From Massariosphaeria phaeospora (taxonomy: Eukaryota > Ascomycota > Dothideomycetes > Pleosporales), in NCBI GenBank assembly GCA_011032825.1, contig JAADJZ010000023.1:62001-126000 (forward strand): a stretch of 64,000 nucleotides of DNA. Reading direction: 5' to 3'. Both the position numbers and the translations under genes were made by a program. Positions 58,975 through 64,000 of the stretch are shown here, piece after piece; within the stretch, counting starts at the first letter, position 1, and each line of letters begins with the position of its first letter. The notes under the pieces are model-generated. The model ran no database searches, was not told the origin of the DNA, and saw only the letters and a list, made by a program, of their open reading frames with translations.

Positions 58975-59389
58975 CTAACGGCCCTGTTGCCTCTTCTCCT
59001 TCGCGTGTTGTCTTTCCTCCTTCCTCGCTTGAGAAGCTCTGCCATGGTTCTCTTCCTCCGCTCGCTTCTTCTCCTTGTCGATGCGAATCTGCTCTACTTC
59101 TTCAGCCGACAACCTCCCTAGATGAGCAGATTCCGGATCGCAACAACATAGTACTGATCTCGCGATACTCGGCCTGAGCTTGAGCCAACCTCTGTAGTGA
59201 CCATTTCTCGGTCCGAGGAGCACCGCTTCGGTCAATATGAACCGTCATCGGGGTGAATCGTGGAAATCGCTGATGCTTGTGCTGCAACACCACAACGAGC
59301 ACCAGTATTATGAGCGATTCGATCGAGTACGGGATGAGCCCCGTCGGTCCATTAATGGGAATTCGCTCTAACTCCTCAGCCGAGAACCT
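58975..59389 (-). pseudogene. Frameshifted small coding remnant, one membrane segment
   Basis: From about 59389 a frame open to 59102 reads FSAEELERIPINGPTG, LIPYSIESLIILVLVVVL (a hydrophobic segment), then MTVHIDRSGAPRTEKWSLQR and LAQAQAEYREIST before degenerating. At about 59138 the coding sense moves to another frame: DPESAHLGRLSAEEVEQI, DKEKKRAEEENHG and KEKRQQGR, ending with TAG at 58975. The shift is a single extra base (TTG C GAT). No intron signals fit there. It could be a pseudogene, an assembly error, or a +1 frameshift gene. Upstream, an ATG at about 59460 with a GTACGT donor may be the first exon, but the frame does not join cleanly. No family was recognised. Confidence 0.45.
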
Positions 59390-59743
59390 TCACTAATACT
59401 TTTCATCTAACACGATGAAGCTTATGTTTGGCACGTACCGGCCAGACGCCCACTCCAATTTCCATTGTGTAAACTCTCATTCTGTTGTTTCCTTTCAGCG
59501 TTGGTGAAACAATACGGCATCAAACCACAATGTAGCTGCAGCGGGACATTGTTTCACAGTCATGGTTTGTTAAACAACTCCTATAAGATATACTTCGCGT
59601 TTTGACACACATACATTATTCCCCCAACTTCATATTCCACGACGCGATCACTACCCAGTACGCGCTACTAATATCGATAGCATACTTTCAATCACCGGCG
59701 CATCACCTTCCTCGCTACCAGCATTACCACACTACCTCCAACT

Positions 59744-59790
59744 GATCAATTCAATTGATCAATTAGAGTCGTGCAGTCATTGCTGACTAC
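59744..59790 (+). repeat. 47-bp dispersed element, copy B
   Basis: Matches 18665-18711 at 43 of 47 positions; differences are three C (here) for T and one A for T. It contains the palindrome-like TGATCAATTCAATTGATCA and is flanked on both sides by ACTACCTCCA, part of a local tandem repeat. Confidence 0.85.
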
Positions 59791-59840
59791 ACTACCTCCA
59801 TCACTACCTCCACCACTACCTCCATCGACGCACCACCTCC
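59789..59840 (+). repeat. ACTACCTCCATC tandem repeat in the F-box 5' leader
   Basis: Three 12-bp units, ACTACCTCCATC, ACTACCTCCACC and ACTACCTCCATC, then a diverged GACGCACCACCTCCATC, ending 12 bp before the ATG. Another partial copy stands before the 47-bp element at 59731. Confidence 0.8.
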
Positions 59841-59851
59841 ATCACCGCAAC

Positions 59852-61360
59852 ATGCAGAACTCGGCCATCACCAAGCTTCCAGATGAGGTCCTCGTGAACA
59901 TCTTCACCAGGCTCCGGGGCAGGCAGCGATACAACAACCGCGATCTCCTCAACTTGGCCTTAACCTGCCGTCCCTTCGTTCCAGCTGCGCGTGAAGTCCT
60001 CCTCGTCGCCCCGTCGTTCCACCTCTTTCGCGTTGCGGGTCTCGTACGCAATTATCTCCAATATCCCCAACTCGCCGACGCAGTTCGAGAATTAGAGATC
60101 ACGGCACTCCACAAAGATCAACCCGACCGGGAGTTGATGACACGATACGGTCAAGAAACAGCACCTGGTGCCTACCCAGCTCGAGGCTCCACAATATGGT
60201 CAGCCAATCCTCTTGAGCATTCGCGCAAACCTTCATCCTACCCAGCTCCAACGCTTGACCCGCTCAAGCTCGATGCGCGGTTCAAGAAGGCCTGTATCGA
60301 AGTAATAGAATCTCACAGTCTCAGCGCTCAGAAGAGAAAAGCTTGGATCCAAGATCTTGAGGTTGGTTGCATGCGAGCGTTCCTCGGTCTCCTTCTCGTC
60401 CTCCTACCTAAAATCAAGGTGTTACTGCTCGGTGCCAATTATCTTCGGCACTACCCGATTCTCGCAGGCTTGGTCGGTTATTCGTCCTTGGTCGGTTGGT
60501 CAGAGTTTTCCCACTCAGCAGCCACCACGCCTGCCGAGTGGGAAAACAGTTATCTGGTTGATGTTTTCAACGTCCTCGCGCCTAAGCTGAAGGAATTTGA
60601 ACTGCCTGCTATCTGGTTTCGCCATTTCATGGCCCCGTGGCCTCAGCTGCTTCCCGGGCTCTCTCACTTAAGCGCGCTTCAGACACTCACTATCAGTGGA
60701 CCCATTTTGACCTCGATAGTTCAGCGTGATAACTACAATGGAGTAGAAGGTCAGCAGGCGGATCTTGTGGTTTTCCCAGCTAGTGTGAGGCACTTAAGGA
60801 TCGTGGATGCTAGCGTTGCTGTCGCTTTGTGGGTTATCGAGCATGGGGAGCGACAACAAAACAACATCAAGGATCGTATGCCTGCTCTTGCGAAAATCAC
60901 CATATACTACTACCGTGCGCTGGACGACAACAGTTTTAGCTGCGACGACAACCACGACAACAACAGTCTTCTCCCGAGATTCCGCCGCATTGAACGCAGC
61001 ACTGGCATCAAGATCGAAACATGGGAGCCAATGCATATCCTTCCAGTCAGCTGTGTCCATGGCCAACCATGGAAATACCACTGGATGGAACTTCTAGAAA
61101 TCGAAACTAAAAGGATTGAGCAGCAGCGTGAAAATCTGCGCGAGAGGGCGGAAGCGCTGGCCCGGGAGAAAGGTGAATTGCTACGAAATGTCATCGATAT
61201 TTCGTACCAGCCTGGGAAACTTCGGCCATACACGACGACTGCTCAATACATTGACAACGAGTGGGCTCATAATGACGTCATCGAATATTATCACTGTATC
61301 ACGGTGACTAAGGAGGAGGATCTGGAATGGTCGCGAGGCTTTACACACGTAACCTTCTAA
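59852..61360 (+). CDS. F-box protein
   Basis: A single exon of 502 residues from the first in-frame ATG (MQNSAITKLPDEVLVNIF); the frame opens earlier only at a GTG in repeat sequence. A canonical F-box occupies about residues 7-50 (ITKLPDEVLVNIFTRL; LLNLALTCRPFVPAAREVLL). The rest has leucine-rich spacing without a strict repeat (GLSHLSALQTLTISGPIL; SVRHLRIVDASVAVALW) and a helical, charged stretch at about 415-450 (RIEQQRENLRERAEALAREK). F-box proteins bind Skp1 and present substrates to SCF ubiquitin ligases; the leucine-rich part would bind substrate. The target is unknown. The upstream region carries the 47-bp element and a CCTCCA repeat. Confidence 0.88.
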   Translation: MQNSAITKLPDEVLVNIFTRLRGRQRYNNRDLLNLALTCRPFVPAAREVLLVAPSFHLFRVAGLVRNYLQYPQLADAVRELEITALHKDQPDRELMTRYGQETAPGAYPARGSTIWSANPLEHSRKPSSYPAPTLDPLKLDARFKKACIEVIESHSLSAQKRKAWIQDLEVGCMRAFLGLLLVLLPKIKVLLLGANYLRHYPILAGLVGYSSLVGWSEFSHSAATTPAEWENSYLVDVFNVLAPKLKEFELPAIWFRHFMAPWPQLLPGLSHLSALQTLTISGPILTSIVQRDNYNGVEGQQADLVVFPASVRHLRIVDASVAVALWVIEHGERQQNNIKDRMPALAKITIYYYRALDDNSFSCDDNHDNNSLLPRFRRIERSTGIKIETWEPMHILPVSCVHGQPWKYHWMELLEIETKRIEQQRENLRERAEALAREKGELLRNVIDISYQPGKLRPYTTTAQYIDNEWAHNDVIEYYHCITVTKEEDLEWSRGFTHVTF

Positions 61361-62119
61361 GCCAGCTTTGGAAGATGGTGGATTAACCTTTTGCAAACTT
61401 GGGCGGAAGAAACGTGTAACACGCTTCAGATGCATCAACCTCGTTTACAGAGGTGTATCGTAGTTCATAGAGTCACACTGTGTCTGATAACATTAGAACG
61501 CAACTAATAGTAGTTAAACGTAGAGGGAATTAGAGTCCGATATTAAAGCTAGTTAGTCTCTGCTGAAACCTTGTAGTTAGAATAGCATTTATAGCGTATT
61601 ATATTGAAGTGCATGAAAACCTTATATATGTGAGGTATCTGTTGAATCCAACCGTCGCGGGCTCGCGGACTCAAGGAACAATCTAAGTATTCATGTCTTT
61701 GTTATCAGCGAGGTGTTTGTCATGATGCGTCGTTGATGCTTGATAATTATTGTGTGATTGGCCACAGCCGCTGAGCTTATTGTGGACCTCGCGTCTTGCA
61801 ACTACGCGCAGTAATTCACAGAATGATCAATTCCTCTCCCTATTGGTATATACAGCTAGATCGAGGTCGAGTTTATTACATCATTCGGGTTGCATAGGTT
61901 CCGGGCGCAGCCGTTTTGCCTGATTTTGGACAAAGATCTTCAAACGCGCCTCATCGGTTTGCGCGGCGCTTGGGCCAAGATGATGACCCCTTGGCACGGG
62001 AAAGCTGTTCCCGGTCTTTCATCAACGACGCGATGCACATCCGTTCCTACAATCCTATATATCCTGCTAACCTTCACTAAATATCCCGTCATCCCTAGCA
62101 TTTCCTCTTCACGCCCGCC
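61361..62119. other. Spacer downstream of the F-box gene, no gene seen
   Basis: AT-rich sequence with many TAG/TAA triplets in all frames, as expected for a 3' flank. No RNA gene was recognised. Confidence 0.45.
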
Positions 62120-62656
62120 ATGAACTGCCCTTCACGAAATGACGAGGATGCTTGGTTGCATCCCGACTGGAATCAGAGCCCACCGCACTTTGCCGCGGAT
62201 CTGACAACGTGTCAGGATATGAACGGCATCGCCAACGCAAGAGAACTCGGACAGGCGCGTGGCTTAGAGGACGGATGCCACAACATTGGCCATGTTGGGT
62301 TTGAAGAGTGCTTTGAAACAGAGCGAGAGAAGACACGTGGGAAGCCTGGGGAGGGTGCCAAGAGTCCTCAAACAGGTATGCGAGGAATGTAGAGAGAGCA
62401 CACGAAACTAGGCTGATTCGACATCTTAGGACTTCGCACCCGATACATCGCAAACAATGGACGAAGCTCGAAGGCTACTGCCATTGCTGGAAGCCGCAGG
62501 CCGGCGACCACGTACCAGGCCTGGGCTTGGTGGCTGCTCTCTGTCATGATTACTTCGACGACGATTTCATTCATCAGTAACTCAGGCCTATCACGAATAG
62601 CAACGTACGTCAAATCGTTGGCTTGGTATTCACTAAGTATGACTTTCCGAGCATGA
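62120..62656 (+). CDS. Possible small gene, two exons, unknown
   Basis: Exon 1 (62120-62375) begins MNCPSRNDEDAWLHPDWNQS. A GTATGC donor and CTTAG acceptor, with a 54-nt intron, join it to exon 2 (62430-62656), giving 160 residues. Exon 2 carries a hydrophobic stretch (WAWWLLSVMITSTTISFI) that could be a membrane segment. The splice signals and intron length are typical here, but no family is recognised and the exon-2 composition is weak evidence. It lies 190 bp before the ZIP transporter start, so it might also be part of that gene's leader. Confidence 0.35.
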
Positions 62657-62846
62657 ACCATGGTTCTAACGCCCCTCAAAATATGGATCCGAGTAATCGA
62701 TACTCATCAGAAGCAAAAGGGTCGCAGTGCCAAACCTGCTACGCGGATGAGACCCGTCGCTTGAATACCTTGAACTACTCCCAATCCAGGACACAATTTC
62801 AGCTACCCTTACTGACCTGGCCCTAGAAACCCCCACCCTTCCCAAG

Positions 62847-64000
62847 ATGTCCACGCACCATCATGTGAAGAGAGACTCGTGCGCAAGCGCCGGTATTAAG
62901 GTCTACGATTTACCGTTACACGTCGGCGCTCTGTTCATCATCCTCTTCGCCTCAGCAACCGCTTGTTCGTTTCCTATCCTTGTCATCAGATTCCCCCGCC
63001 TCCGCATACCCGGAGGCTTCCTCTTTTCGGCCAAGCACTTTGGGACGGGAGTGCTTATCGCAACATCGTTTGTGCATCTACTACCTACGGCGTTCATCTC
63101 TCTCGGGAACCCATGTCTTCCCAAGTTTTGGACCACCGATTATCCAGCCATGCCCGGCGCGATTGCGCTAGCGGCTATTTTCTTTGTCACTGTCATTGAG
63201 ATGGTGTTTTCCCCAGCCCAGCACGCCTGCGGTGGAGGCCACGAAACCCTGCTTGCGGTATCCCGAGAGTCGCATAGCCACGCAGATGAGCAACAGCAAG
63301 TAGAGCCGAAGATTGTTGCAAGATCGCGTTCGGAGCTCCAACGCACGGCTAGCGCCCCGGAGGACAGCATTCAGGTGACCGGTCTAGGAATCCTATACGG
63401 GAGGACAAAGAGCATTGGTCGTACGCTCTCGCAGCTGGGCGAGAAGAACGAAATACTGGACTCGATAGAATCTGGCAGGTCCGACTCGGCAAATGGCGTG
63501 CGCAAGGGTGAAACCGAGCGCCCAGTCAAAGATGTTGAGACGCACTCTGGAGAGACCACCCTCAGCGCTGAGCAAGCACGCAAGAAAGCTGTGCTGCAAT
63601 GCCTTCTCCTGGAAATGGGGATCTTGTTCCACAGCATCTTCATCGGCATGTCTCTGAGCGTCTCCGTCGGGAGCGAATTTGTCATCCTGCTAATCGCCAT
63701 TATCTTCCACCGCAAGTCTCCCAAACTCCATCATTCTTGACCGGTCCGGGCTAACGAACCAACAGAAACGTTCGAAGGACTGGCCCTAGGAGTCCGTATC
63801 GCCGCGATAGAATGGCCCGACCGCGCTCTCCAGCCGTGGCTCATGGCCCTCGCATACGGCTGCACGTAAGCCACTTCCTCTCCTCTCCTGCTGCACCATA
63901 CCATACCATAGACACGCAACACAACACAACACACACTGACTGACCTACCACAGAACCCCCTTAGGCCAGGCCATCGGCATCGCCACCCACACGCTCTACA
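62847..64000 (+). CDS. ZIP-family zinc/iron transporter, 5' part
   Basis: Exons 62847-63711, 63766-63865 and 63954 onward; the gene continues beyond the window. The N-terminus MSTHHHVKRDSCASAG is outside or luminal. Membrane segments begin VGALFIILFASATACSF, then KHFGTGVLIATSFVHLLP (with the conserved His of TM2), then GAIALAAIFFVTVIEMVF. A long cytosolic loop holds SHSHADEQQ and many Ser/Glu. TM4 is LEMGILFHSIFIGMSLSV, and TM5 is HQTFEGLALGVR, the ZIP signature. That HQTFEG junction is restored only if intron 1 has a GC donor (GCAAGT at 63712) with an AG acceptor (63764-63765). Exon 3 gives TPLGQAIGIATHTLY. It moves zinc or iron into the cytosol across the plasma or vacuolar membrane. Confidence 0.93.

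Noticed and set aside
58479..59177. 232-codon plus-strand frame between annexin and F-box genes
   Set aside because: Composition is Pro/Ser/Arg-rich without domains, and part of it is antisense to the better-looking minus-strand remnant at 58975-59389.

Overview
The window is nuclear DNA of a filamentous ascomycete (Pezizomycotina). The evidence is short introns of about 40-140 nt, mostly with GTRNGT donors and CTAAC/CTGAC-like branch sites, compact housekeeping genes, a Zn(II)2Cys6 regulator, a GMC oxidoreductase, and several families typical of filamentous fungi. The class cannot be fixed from sequence alone; Dothideomycetes is a reasonable guess. No tRNA, rRNA, CRISPR array or intact transposon was recognised. 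Exon boundaries were read by hand from splice signals, reading phase and family conservation, so small errors at junctions are possible.

Layout. 1-10.4 kb: 5' part of a vacuolar-type subtilisin protease (minus), divergent from a very large BEACH/WD40 protein of about 2645 residues (plus). 11.4-13.6 kb: seven-exon GMC oxidoreductase. 14.2-20.4 kb: four paralogous BTB/POZ genes on alternating strands, each with a conserved Cys/His cluster; one copy has lost both family introns and its frame. 20.6-22.9 kb: Zn2Cys6 transcription factor. 23.1-25.7 kb: no intact gene, but decayed remains of the family seen at 28.7 kb. 25.7-26.8 kb: multi-pass membrane protein. 27.8-30.8 kb: a relic and two intact F-box-like (2EXR-like) proteins. 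31-33.5 kb: simple-sequence DNA with one doubtful gene.

33.6-42.1 kb is a conserved housekeeping block: CDC27 (APC/C subunit), head-to-head with the SND2/TMEM208 ER-targeting factor, then mitoribosomal protein mS45 and the RNA-binding cell-cycle regulator WHI3. 42.1-47.9 kb has no recognisable gene. 47.9-49.4 kb: another F-box-like family member. 50.1-58.5 kb: SLC1-type lysophosphatidate acyltransferase, a VOC/glyoxalase-fold protein, NADH-cytochrome b5 reductase and an annexin, separated by repeat-rich spacers. 58.9-61.4 kb: a frameshifted small gene and an F-box protein. 62.1-64 kb: a doubtful small gene and the 5' part of a ZIP metal transporter that uses a GC-AG intron.

The housekeeping genes look like ordinary single-copy genes and do not form one pathway. 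The accessory interest lies in two expanding and decaying families: the BTB-Cys/His array (14-20 kb) and the F-box-like proteins (23.8-30.8 and 47.9 kb). Both include pseudogenes. A 47-bp element shared by the end of BTB copy 3 and the 5' side of the F-box gene at 59.8 kb differs mainly by C/T transitions. I see no convincing biosynthetic cluster.
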